Assembly (NCBI RefSeq): GCF_020085105.1
Contig: NC_058056.1
Location: forward strand, 17,913,429 to 17,977,428
Origin: Siniperca chuatsi
Taxonomy: Eukaryota > Chordata > Actinopteri > Centrarchiformes > Sinipercidae
Length of the DNA: 64,000 nt
Reading direction: 5' to 3'
Part shown: positions 1 through 10,900 of the stretch, piece by piece
How the letters are laid out: every line of letters starts with the position of its first letter
Position numbering within the stretch: the stretch's first letter is position 1
The notes under the pieces: model-generated
What the model was told of the DNA's origin: nothing
The model's database searches: none
The model's input: only the letters and a program-made list of their open reading frames with translations
Made by a program: the position numbers and the translations under genes

Positions 1-1
1 C

Positions 2-814
2 TGCCTGCCGTTCTGGGTAGCAACCATTATCAACAAGTTCCACTGGAGGTTTGGGGAGCCCATGTGCCAGCTTATCAACATTGTCATTGGGATGAATTAT
101 TATTGCAGTGTGCTATTCCTTACGCTTGTGAGCGTGGACAGATACCTGGCCCTCACTAGACCCCTAACCCAGGGATGGGAGAGACGGGCCTTCTGGGCAC
201 GTGGGATTTGCTTCAGTATCTGGATTGCTGGGATCTTGCTCAGCTTACCTGCTATCCTCTTCCGCTCCGTCCAGTTCTTCCCTCATCTGGGCATTGACGC
301 ATGCTACGTAAAGTATCCCCATGAAGGCTGGAGACTGCGCTACAATATGACTGTCAGCATAGTAGGCTTCCTTATCCCTGTTCCCATTGTATCCTTCTGT
401 AGTTATCACATTACTAAAGTCCTTCGGACCAGCCAGAAGATGAGAAAAGGCAGCAGAGGAAGTGTCGAAGGGAAGGCAGCGTACCTTGTACTTATTGTTC
501 TGGCTGTGTTCATTCTATGCTGGCTACCGTACCAGATTCTGATCTTCTTGGACACCTTGGATCATTATGAGGTCATTTCTGGATGTACATGGGCGTACGT
601 GTTGGACATTGGCAACCAGTTAGCTACTTACCTTGGCTATAGTAACAGCTCATTGAATCCTTTCCTGTATGTGATTGTGGGGAAGCGCTTTAAGCAGAGG
701 GCGAGGGAAGTGTTTAGACTTGTGCTGTGCAGGAAGAAACAGCAGTGGGGCAAGTCTGGTCATTTCAATGTCAACCTTAACTCAACTAAACAAACTGAGA
801 GTACTGAAATCTAA
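2..814 (+). CDS. bdkrb2: Bradykinin receptor, B2-like (receptor 1), 5' end outside window
   Basis: This is the 3' part of a rhodopsin-class GPCR for kinin peptides, a plasma-membrane receptor that in this family couples mainly through Gq. The open frame enters at base 2 at the end of TM2 (CLPFW) and runs 270 codons to TAA. Visible parts are the TM3 DRY motif (VSVDRYLAL), the TM6 motif CWLPYQ followed by FLDTL, and TM7 NSSLNPFLY followed by VIVGKRF. The TM6 FLDTL aspartate and the TM7 aspartate (VLDIGNQ), which contact the peptide in B2 receptors, are both present. The TM3 position that is Ser in human B2 and Lys in B1 is Gly (VIGMN). The TM3, TM6 and TM7 cores favour B2, whereas extracellular loop 2 (PHEGW) is more like B1. 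The family call is firm and the subtype is probable. It is the first of three receptors in tandem on this strand. Confidence 0.85.
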   Translation, partial: CLPFWVATIINKFHWRFGEPMCQLINIVIGMNYYCSVLFLTLVSVDRYLALTRPLTQGWERRAFWARGICFSIWIAGILLSLPAILFRSVQFFPHLGIDACYVKYPHEGWRLRYNMTVSIVGFLIPVPIVSFCSYHITKVLRTSQKMRKGSRGSVEGKAAYLVLIVLAVFILCWLPYQILIFLDTLDHYEVISGCTWAYVLDIGNQLATYLGYSNSSLNPFLYVIVGKRFKQRAREVFRLVLCRKKQQWGKSGHFNVNLNSTKQTESTEI

Positions 815-937
815 ATCTATCTACAAAGAAAAGTTTGACCAAAAACAGCAGTTAAGGAAATCAATTCATTTAACATGCACTTAGTGTATTTTGTGAAGAC
901 ATACCATTATACAGTCACTTATTAACCTATTGCCACT

Positions 938-1416
938 TAAAGGAATAGTTTGACATTTTGGGAAATACGCTTATTCGCTTTCTTGCTAAGAGTTAGATAA
1001 GAAGATTGATGCCACTATCATGTCTGCTACAGCCAACAGCCAGTTAGCTTAGCTTAGCATAAAGACTGGCAAGAAGTGGAAACAGCTAGGCTGGCTCTGT
1101 CCTAAGGTAACAAATTTTGCCTACCAGCACGTCTAAAGCTTACTTATCAACACATTATATCTCATGTGGTAATCCATTCAAAATCTGATAAACAGTCTGG
1201 CTCATAATCCTTACTTAAAACCATAATTTGTTGTTTTTCCACTTTGTTTTTTGTACGAATTAAACAAATATAGATATGATGTGTTGATTAGTGATCTTAG
1301 AGGTGCCAGCTGTCTCCCCGTTTCCAGTCTTTATGCTAAAGTAAGCTAACCAGCTTCATATTTACCGTAATGATATCAATCTTCTTATCTAACTCTCGGC
1401 AAGAAAGAGAAAAATG
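938..1416. mobile_element. Foldback MITE copy 1 (long inverted arms)
   Basis: A non-autonomous, non-coding element with long inverted arms. The left arm at 989-1010 and the right arm at 1375-1396 are perfect reverse complements over 22 bases, and similarity continues on both sides, including the stretch that reads TAAAGACTGG on the left and CCAGTCTTTA on the right. A related shorter copy lies at 41845-42131. It looks like an abundant teleost MITE. Superfamily is not assigned and no clear target-site duplication was identified. Confidence 0.7.
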
Positions 1417-2049
1417 TTGCTTATTGAAAACTTTTGCAAGTCATCTGTTGTAATGCAAAAGCAATTTTGGCTTTCTTTATTTGGACTTTTGGACTGATAT
1501 TTATGGGTCAGGGTGTATTAAAGTGTATATTAAATTATAGATGCAAGGTCATAAAAATTTAAAGTCAAGTATTTTATGTGAAATTATGCAGCTCCATGTT
1601 TTTGTGAACTATCTGTTTGCCATTATATTGTGTTTGTCAATCTTGAACTTGATGCCATATTTTATTACTTTAAACAGTATTTTCCTTTCAGGGCTGTTCC
1701 ATTTGTGTTCTTTTTGCTAAACAAAGCCAAGGTTGGCTGTCTTAACAAAGCATAATTTGGTGCCATTTTTACAGGTGTTATCTGAGGCTGTGCTTTCTAT
1801 TTTTATAGTAACTATCAGGAAGCTGTTGTGTGTTGTTTTTCTTGAATGACTAAACATGTTGAAACTGGTTCTTACTCGAACAGATGAAAAAAATATTTGT
1901 GTAGTGATGAATACATCATGTTTTTGTTTTGTAGTACTGTCTGTTTAGAGTGAAATAGAACTTCTGCACAATCAATATAACTGAAACTTGGAGTAAAACA
2001 AATATCAACCACAAACATAATACAACAATGTATGACTGTTGCTGTCTTC

Positions 2050-2055
2050 AATAAA
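2050..2055 (+). terminator. Candidate poly(A) signal for receptor 1
   Basis: AATAAA lies about 1.24 kb after the receptor 1 stop codon and is the first canonical hexamer noticed downstream of it. The resulting 3' UTR would include the MITE. Confidence 0.35.
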
Positions 2056-2946
2056 GTATCATCTACAGCTATTGGAATGATGGAGTATCTTTGTTTTGAT
2101 AAGAAAAGATTTTTTGTACTTTGGATGAGAATAAGCCAGATTCCCTTTCAGAATTACCTCTCTGTCTTCATGAACTGAACTCATTTTGACCATAAAAGGG
2201 ATGCCACAGCCTCAACCATACTCATTTTCAGATAACACTTCCCATTGCATAGTGACAGAAAATATTTTTTATATTTTGCAGTCTATACAATTTGATTATT
2301 TGCTTTTAAGCCATATCAAGTTTGTTATTATTGCCATTGCATCATATAGATTTCGAATAGATTTGGATAGGATTACACATGAATTAAGGATAAATCGGCA
2401 TAGGGATAAATCAGTTTTTATTACTTATTTAGTCAAACATTTAGAAATTATTAACTGTAGATCAACAGTATACTGTTCATAAATTGAAAAGCAAAGCATT
2501 AATTACGGATATCTCAATATCAGAGCATAGACAGGGGTACTACAGACTGCATAAACAGGAAATAATCCTGTTAATCGGTTAAATAAGATGGATGGGTACC
2601 ACATTTATATGAACTGCACATAATGCAATGAGTTAATCTTTCCTTTGGCCTTGAGGAATGTTATGATTACATGAAAACACTGTTTATTAGTATCACACAA
2701 GAGATAATTTCCCTTTTCTAGTAATAAAATAATACTTCCTCTAAAACATATCATTAGTAATAATAAATCAGTACTTTCTTTCTTAATCTTTCCTTTATAG
2801 TCTGCGGTAGTGCTGATGAAACCAACATTTTTAGTGCACTGCAGTTTCAGCTTGTCTCTAATGTGTGCACAGACCAAATTTTGACTCTTTCATAAACAAG
2901 TTGATATATTAAGCTCCTTGGCCAAGGGTGTGGAAGAATGCAACTC

Positions 2947-2953
2947 TATATAC
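2947..2953 (+). promoter_or_regulatory. Possible TATA element upstream of receptor 2
   Basis: TATATAC lies about 140 bases before the proposed start codon at 3086, a reasonable spacing for a TATA promoter and a short leader. Two short upstream open frames begin just after it, at about 2960 and 2981, and both end before 3086; whether they are transcribed depends on the true start site. Confidence 0.3.
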
Positions 2954-3085
2954 AAAAATGCTCGTAGCAGATCTCCCCTATGACGCTCGCTGTCTACTCT
3001 TACCAAGCGCTCAGTATACACAGACGAGCCCTGTTCCAGATATGTTTTTTCTCATTAAGATTTTGACCATAGGAGGAACATTTTT

Positions 3086-4679
3086 ATGAAACGTACGGTA
3101 AGAACTTTTCATGATCCGTCCTGTTATTTGTTTTGAGCATCAGCGTCTGTACTGTAAAATACTCACCAGAAATAATGTAGTCAGTTGCCTCTTTAATTGC
3201 AGGAAATTATTTAAGGAACTACATGAAAACAAGACACAATACAGACCCTCTTACTGAGACATATACTGACAGAATGATGATGATTTTAAGTTTTGTTAAA
3301 CTCAAGGTAAATTTATTAATTTGTTAATGTGTGGCTACCTGTTTTCCTCAGCAGAACTAAAACTTTGAAAACATATGTCATTATGTTGGCAACATTTGAT
3401 CATTTTTGTATCATTTTAGAACATGTTTTATTTATTTTATTCTGTTTAAACTGGAAATTATGAACTTTACATATTCAGTTTTAATCTCATGCATTTGCAT
3501 TTTAAATCAAATAATTTTACTTTTATCAGCATATTACTGATGAGTTTTGTATATTTTTTTGTTTCCTAGCTCATGGAGCAAATGATGCTTGTATCTGTGG
3601 CAACACTGTGGTCTGAAAACACCAGTACGTCCCTGCCATTCAGTCCATCAGAGTCTCCTAACTCAGAATGGGAAATCGTCCACACCATCATCCCCCCGTA
3701 CATCTTCACCATATCCCTGTTAGGCCTTCTCTTTAACGGATTTGTCCTGGGGGTGTTCCTCGCCCACAAGGATCGACTGACTGTAGCGGAGATCTATCTG
3801 AGCAACCTCGTACTGGCTGACTTCATTCTCCTGTGTGGCCTGCCCTTCTGGGCGATGAACATCCTCAACGACTTTAACTGGCCATACGGAGATGCCTTAT
3901 GCAAAATGGTCAACTCTATCGTCATGATCAATTTCTACACCAGCATCTACACCCTCGTCATGATTAGCCTTGACCGCTACCTGGCACTCGTAAAGACTAT
4001 GAAGGCCAGGTGGCTGAGACGGACACTTTATGCCAAGGTGATCTGCTTCATCCTGTGGATATTAGGGCTCATACTGAGCATGCCAACCGTAGTTCACAGA
4101 AAGGTGAAGTTCATCGAGGAGTACGAGACCATGTCCTGTATACTGGATTATAGTCATGACAGCCCTTGGAAGTTGGCCCATCAGATTCTGATGAACGTGG
4201 TGGGCTTTGTACTCCCTGTTCTGGTCATTGTTTTCAGCACTGGGAACATAATCAAAGCTTTAGCACAGAGGTCGGAGAGTGTCGGTTTTCATCACATTAA
4301 TGACACAAAGGCCACAGTACTGGTGTATGCTGTTACACTACTATTCTTACTGTGTTGGGGTCCCTTCCAGGTATTCACCTTCCTCGACACACTCTGTGAT
4401 GTCCAAGTGTTGGATGAGACGCTGTGGTCCCACACTCTTGATATAGGAGGCCAGATTTCAGTGTATCTTGCCTTTCTCAACAGTGCTCTGAACCCACTGC
4501 TGTATGCCTTCTCAGGGCAGTACTTTAGGAGGAAAGTTAGTGCCATCTACAGGAGGACTAGACATCATCGCAGAGGATCAGATATGACCACATATCAACG
4601 TTCTGTTGTCTCCACTTACATTAACAGAACAGAGCAAATTAAGACAGTCGTAATTTTTAATGCAAAGGATCAGATGTAA
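3086..4679 (+). CDS. Bradykinin receptor, B2-like (receptor 2), two coding exons
   Basis: A complete kinin-type GPCR. The main exon starts at 3570 after the acceptor TTTCCTAG and carries all seven TM segments: TM2 with CGLPFWAMN, TM3 ending in ISLDRYLALV, TM6 CWGPFQ plus FLDTL, TM7 SALNPLLY. Both peptide-binding aspartates are present (FLDTL in TM6, TLDIGGQ in TM7). The TM3 selectivity position is Met (IVMIN). A short upstream exon at 3086-3097 (MKRT, donor ACG/GTAAGA) joins in phase 0 across a 472-bp intron to give 373 residues. The in-frame ATG at 3573, giving 368 residues, is the alternative start. Human BDKRB2 is of similar length. It could be a lineage-specific B2 duplicate; a decayed relative lies at 11573-12060. 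A seven-TM bradykinin receptor is near certain, and the four-codon first exon is inferred. Confidence 0.88.
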
Positions 4680-5602
4680 CTCTTCATGACATCCTGTCCT
4701 CCACTTCCGTTGCTGCTTATGGAAAAAGTGATGCAATACACAGGATATGAGTCTCAAATTGTTATTTCATGAGACTTAACACAATAATAATGCTGTTATA
4801 GTTAACCAGCACTATCAGATTATGTTTAATACTATGCTTCATGGAAATAATTGACAAGTGAGATCATGGACATAATGTGTAGAAGAAATAGAAGCAGATT
4901 TTATGTTTACAGTCTCCATAAAGACACGTGTGTCTTGCTCTGCATCCACACACTATGTATCTGAATCTGTCTCTTTGAACTGTTACATGGCCTTATTGTT
5001 ACTTGACTTGTGATATTTTAATGTTAAATACATAAAACAAAACCAGCGATAACTGAAATGTAGTTCTTGTCTTGTCAATGTCTTTTTTTCTTGTTCATTC
5101 TTTCTTTTAACTCCTCAAAGCAGTTTACACTCTGCAAGCTAACATGAGAGAATGGCCACACATGTACTTTGTGTACATTTACATTCAGAATTCCCTTGTC
5201 CTATAAATAGGACTTTATTATTTGTAACCCACAGAAGACAATCCACAAATGTATACCATGACCCACAAATATCTCACTATGCACAAACATGTATTTATTT
5301 ATTTGTGTTGTGCAAAGTCATATCCACAAAAATACAGAGTGATTTGCAAATATGCATAACTTACTCTGTAAAAACATAATTTAATTTCACATAAAAATTA
5401 TTCAAGTTTTACAAATGTAAATAGTTTCACCACAACAAATAGCGCCAAAAATCACAGACCCCGCTGTGAGCTGGCTGGAGCTCTCTCAAGTGACCAGTCT
5501 CGTACACAAGAGGCTGTTATTTCCGTGTTGATGGATGTTTGTTAAAATATCACAACACAAATGTCCATTATAAAATTAATAGGAACCTGTGGTTATCTGT
5601 CT

Positions 5603-6200
5603 ACCATTAGACCATCCCCCTTGTTAAAAATTAACAAGTCGCTTACTGGATTGGCCTGTGACATCATCACTTATTACTGAACCCCTCCCGAAAACATCTT
5701 AGCAACATGCCAACTCATTTTGCATGGGGCTAGTGATAGTGTTTAGAGGGTCTTACTTTTTGCCTTTCCAAAAACCCCCAAAAACAAGAGCAAAAGAGCA
5801 AGGTTTTAACAGTCATTTTTTCCTTTTTTTTAACTGAAGCTGCTAATGAGAGCATGCCTGGATAATTAACTTACTTACGCTCAGTAGCCTTACTAGGTCC
5901 ACTTGCCATAATTTATCAATATTCTCTAAAGCACACATTGGAAAAGAGGTTTGGCAGCAGCATGACAGCGGTCCAGTCATAAATTAACAGAGCTTGGAGC
6001 AAAAGTGCCCTTGAATGCTCCTAAACTTTTTGTTTTGTTGGGCTGTTCTCACTCCTTATTTTTCAAATAAAACAAATCTTTGTGCAGCAAACTGAGTGTT
6101 TATTTGACAATACAATGTAATAATTATACATTATTTCAGAGTTTCCCATTTGGTCATCCCCCATGTTAAAAATTAACAAATTGCCTACTGGGCCTAGCTA
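5603..6200. repeat. Two direct copies of a short palindrome-bearing repeat
   Basis: About 50 bases at 5603-5665 recur at 6147-6200 with roughly 80-85% match by eye. Both contain GTTAAAAATTAAC, an inverted repeat with a three-base loop; in the first copy it extends to TTGTTAA-AAA-TTAACAA. The DNA between them is AT-rich and non-coding. Family unknown. Confidence 0.4.
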
Positions 6201-6679
6201 ACGGTCAACTTTGACTGACGTTCATCGTCCCCAATGAATGACTCCAAATGATTTTGGTGATTCCTGTTTCATAAATCACCACTATGCAACACTTACTTTC
6301 CACTTGTCAGCAGATCCGTTCATGACAGATTACTTAAGTAGTAAATTGATTTTTGTAAGCTTTAGCTATACTTTGAGATAAATTAACATATCATGCTAAA
6401 ATAATGTGAGCAAGTCACCATACCAACTGTATGCATGTTAACATGCTAACACGCTCAAAGTTTCTTATTGATATATAACAAAAAAGTCTGAGGTTGTTTT
6501 TCATCAGCTTGATATTTAGCAGCAGTAAAAAAAAAAACAAACTCTCTCAAGTATTCATATGTAACTTCTGATCTGTCAACAATTTGGTCTACTGTTTCTT
6601 CCAACTTGACATCCATTTCCAGGGGCCTATTGTCTAAATCTAATAACAGTAACAATTACAGTTAATTACTGAGGATTCA

Positions 6680-7230
6680 TTTTGGCCTGGTTTAATCTTG
6701 TTTGTGCCCGTGCATTTCCATTTCCCCAGCTTGCAACGCCTTTCATTCCAGAGTCTTGGAAAAGACTAAACTGTATTTTACAGAGGAAAGTTATACTCCT
6801 CCTGGTCTCAACTCTGAGTTATCGTGGTTTTGGTCCACAAATAAACTCGGCCAGATTTCAAGATATGAGAGCTGCTCCATCCAAAGTGGGATGAATGCCA
6901 TCTCTCCTAATCAGACCAGGTCTTCCCCATAAAGTCCGCCAATTATCTGCAAAGCCCACATCGTTTGCTGGACACCGCCTCGACAGCCAGCGGCGGAATG
7001 AAGACATGCCGATAAACATGTTAGTGTCGCAAACTTCACGTTTCACGTGCTTTCTCAGCAGGTGTGTCGCTGAGTGGGGAGAACTTGTTAGAAACAGGTT
7101 GGTGGTGAACCGTGGGCTGCTGCTTTGGGCTATGCATCCCCGGTTTCGGGAGCCCCTGGTCGGTCCGTACCGGCTACTGGGGGCTGGCTACCTACAGCAG
7201 CTAATGATTGAGTCCCCACTAAGCCTTCCA
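6680..7230 (-). mobile_element. Degraded retroelement-associated SGNH-hydrolase ORF fragment
   Basis: On the - strand, about 6858-7046 reads like the C-terminal part of the SGNH/GDSL-type hydrolase carried by some vertebrate retroelements. It has a segment like FRRWLSRRCPANDVGFADNW followed by WGRPGLIRRDGIHPT, where D..H matches the family's catalytic Asp-His block. Surrounding bases to about 6680 and 7230 look like the same element. It is an old, broken fossil fragment. The element class is not assigned. Confidence 0.45.
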
Positions 7231-7765
7231 GTGCTACAAATAAACAACATTTATTACATGTGCCATTATCACTAAAGGAGGCAGAGGAATAGCTAAACAT
7301 TTGACACACCGAGCAGGAGAGAGCAGGAGAGTGAGAGAGATAAGTCATTTCTAGCTGCTAAAATAAAGAACGGTACCTAGCAAAATAATTAATAAGGATT
7401 AATAAGAAAGTCCTTAAAAGAAGGAGAGCGCTAGGCGTGCTTGAGCAGAACTAGTGCACGTTTAAATGTATGGCAGATAGCTAGAGCAGCAAAAATACGC
7501 TACTAAGTAACACACAAACACCGGTGACCAGAAATTAGACACTATGCCTAAAGCAGCACGTAGTCATAATATTTCCCAAGGTTGTTTTTTTTTTAAGATA
7601 AACACTTCACATGAATCCTCTTTAAACAGGAACCAAATCAGCAGCTTGCAACCCTTTGTTTAAAATAGTCGTATCTGGTGGATCTCTTCTGGTGACTCAT
7701 TCTTGACTTTGAAAATGATACATGTTAGCAAACAGACTTTACTGCCAACAAGCATACTTGCTGTC

Positions 7766-7774
7766 TATATATAG
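7766..7774 (+). promoter_or_regulatory. Possible TATA element upstream of receptor 3
   Basis: TATATATAG lies about 220 bases before the proposed start codon at 7987. The sequence from about 7800 to the ATG is purine-rich and reads like a 5' leader. This is inference from position only. Confidence 0.3.
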
Positions 7775-7986
7775 TGCAATAAAAGGGGTTGGGGGTGCAA
7801 GAGGGACAGAATGAAGGGTTAAGGGGTGGGAGCAATACAGCGGAAAATGATATTCCCAAGTAATTGTAAGACATCATCCTTCCTCCTTTATAGGAACAAG
7901 TCAGAGACAGACAGAGGACAGTAGCAGAAGGCACTGGAACAGTGAAGTGTATCTGCACCTTTCACATCTGGACTTCCTCAGGAGGA

Positions 7987-10900
7987 ATGGCTCTTCTGCC
8001 TACAAGGTATGCATCAGTTTTTTTTGGTTTGTATATTACTTTTCTATGCTTTACATTTATTGACTGTAGTTAGAATATTAACAGGGGTCATCAACAACTT
8101 ATCAAAGTTCAACATTGTTCATCATCAGTAATGTTTTGTGCATTATAACATTATCTGTGAATGACAGATTGCAAACGCTTTATAAAAATCTACTGACCTT
8201 TATGGGGAAAAAAGCTGTCTCACACAGAAAAGGGTAAAATCTAGACATGGCATACAGACGCAGCCTGATCAAATAAAAAACGGTATTTGTGTTGTTCTGA
8301 CTGCCACTGTTTGTCTCGACATGTTCAGTGCTAGATGTCGATCTGCTTTAGTCCCAATGTTTAGATAGCAGTAAGACCGGTACAACCAGTACTGTTGTAC
8401 CGTTTGTACTATGCTGATACAAAAATGAAGTTAAAGAAAATTACACTTGATGCATTTAAATTGAAAATATTTTAACATTGAAGTGGATGCAAATGTAGGT
8501 GAAGATAAGCTGAAAGAATTGATGCAGTAAATGTCAAACAAACACTGTCTTGACACTGGCTGACAAATAAACAGCCTGCTATTGCTTGTCTTACCACTCC
8601 AGGATGCTTCCCACTGAAGCGGCTGTGAGCTGCACTTTATAGGAGGTGGTAAAGTTAACATTTGTGTAGATTTGTGGTGAGATTTACGCACACAGCCGCT
8701 TCCCTAAACTTTAACGGGGCTCTGTGTCTGTCAGACGGTCTGAAGGGGATACTACCATAGCAGCTGAGCAATAACATAGGCTAATGCACAGCAGAGTATA
8801 GGCCGGGTAGATTTTTTTTTTTTTTAATATAATGAATTTATTCTTATTAAATTACGACTTGTGGGATAGATTTTTAATGTGCAGAAAGTTTTGAACACGA
8901 ACAGAAAACTTGCTGAAACACAGGAGCTATTAAAGTCCAGGGGTTTATAAATTAATTCAAATGAATTAATTTATCATTGACGTAAATAGGTGCCACATTC
9001 ACATTTAAAGAGGTTACTCTTTAAAGAGGTTACTCTTTAAAGAGGTTACTCTTTAAATGTGCTAGGCTAGGCTTTTACCCAGGACCAAGAGGTACGATCA
9101 CATCACACCGGTTTTGCCTCTACATTGGCTCCCTGTTTGTTTTAGGATTGATTTTAAGATCTTGTTGATTACTTTTAAGGCTCTTCGTGGCCTGGCTCCA
9201 GACTACATTTTAGACCTTGTAATCCCTTATGAACCTTTACATACTTTGAGATCTTCGGGCAGGGGTCTCTGTCTGTTCCTGACACCAGGATGAAAACAAA
9301 GGGGGACAGAGCTTTTACCATCAGGGCCCCGAGGCTCTGGAACAACTTGCCCAAAGAAATTAGGTTGTCTGAGTCAGTGTCTTCTTTTAAGTCTCTTCTC
9401 AAGATTTTTATCTGAAAGCATTTCCTGATTTTACCTGAGCTGTCTGTTTCTTTCATTGTTGTTTTTTAAATGTATTTTATCATTCACTGTGGTATTTTAT
9501 TTCTCTCTCTGTGAAGCACTTTGTTTGTTTTGATAAGTGCTCTATAAATAAAGTTTTATTTTTTATCATTATTACTTCCCCAAACAAAAGACACAAAAGA
9601 GGAGGGAGGAGTAAATCATGTCTACATGTGTATTGACTCAGCAGGGATGATATTAAATGAGAAAAGTTGATCTACAGGAGAATAAAACAGAGTTGTTTTT
9701 GCAAATGAAATTTTCTATTTTTGTGTGCATTCCAGGTAATATCAAACTGGTGTACAGTTGCTTTGATTACCGAAAAATAACTAAACAAATTATAGGTGAC
9801 ATTATTATTTTTTTTTTTTTGCAAAATCAGATAACTCCGACATAACTCCACAACTCACAACTCAATTCTCAGAGTCAGAGTGTCTTTTAAAACCAGTATT
9901 TAACATCCTTTGACATAAAACAAAGAACAAAAACAGCCCATTAATTGGCATTATTACACATTCACAAGGTCATACCTTGGAAGTCCCTGTCCAGACTGAC
10001 ATGCAGAGTTTTATGAGAACTCATCAGACCTTAGCTGTCTTATTTGAAGAACTATCACAGTGGTGTACCAGACAAGATCATTGTAAAACTGACTCACATT
10101 GAACCTAAATGTTGCCACTATTTTTAATCCACAATCAGGAGCCGCATTAAACTGGGACAAAACATAGCTATTTTACAGAGTTCTGTGTCATTCAATATTC
10201 AATATTTCACAGTAGACAACATTGTTTCAGTATCCAGTATTACTCAGTATTTCACAGAGTTCAGTATTATTCAGAATTCAGTGTTTCTCAGTATTCCATG
10301 TTATGATTTTAACAACATTTTGAAGAACATTTTCAAAGTTACCTTCAAGTTGTCTTTGTTGTAATGTTTTGTCTTATTTGCCTTCCTCTGTCTCTCCACA
10401 GCGTCCCTGCTAACTTCAGCACCACAGTCATATATGGAGACCAAAACCACACAAATCACGTGTGTTCTGAAGGAGAATCTGAGGAATGGATCTACACTGT
10501 GATACCAGTTTATATCTTGCTTATTACTGTGCTTGGAATAATCTTCAATGTGTTTGTCCTGATGGTTTTCTGCCTCCACAAGAAGGCCTGTACCGTGGCT
10601 GAGATCTACTTGAGCAATCTGGCTGCTGCTGACCTTGTCCTAATGGTTTGTTTGCCTTTCTGGGCTGTCAATGCATCCAAACGTTTCAACTGGCCTTTTG
10701 GTCTGTTCCTTTGCAAAGTCAATAACCTGTGCATTAAGATGAACGCCTACTGCAGCATCTACTTCTTAGTTCTGGTTAGCTTAGATCGTTACGTGGCAGT
10801 GGTGCATACAATGTCCCTTGAAAGAATTCGTAGGTCAAAATATGCCAAACTGGGCTGTGTGCTGGTGTGGGGATTGGGCTTGCTCCTGAGTGTCCCCACG

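Larger units (their letters stand above)
815..3085 (+). other. 3' flank of receptor 1 and intergenic DNA before receptor 2
   Basis: No coding region is supported here. The stretch probably holds the receptor 1 3' UTR, with a foldback MITE at about 938-1416 and a candidate poly(A) signal AATAAA at 2050-2055. Short open frames near 2186-2482 (+) and 2605-2877 (-) have no recognisable content. The last 140 bases lead into the receptor 2 promoter region. Confidence 0.5.
4680..7986. other. Intergenic DNA between receptors 2 and 3
   Basis: No gene is supported. The stretch contains the receptor 2 3' flank, whose segment 4840-5010 recurs in decayed form near 12283-12490. It also holds a pair of short direct repeats with a palindromic core (5603-5665 and 6147-6200), a degraded SGNH-type retroelement ORF fragment (about 6680-7230), and the promoter and leader of receptor 3 at the right end. 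Confidence 0.5.
8007..10401 (+). other. Intron of receptor 3
   Basis: A 2.4-kb intron (GTATGC...CCACAG). It contains a 16-bp palindromic tandem repeat (9004-9057) and an L2-type LINE 3' end (about 9070-9585). No other coding content is recognised. Confidence 0.6.
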
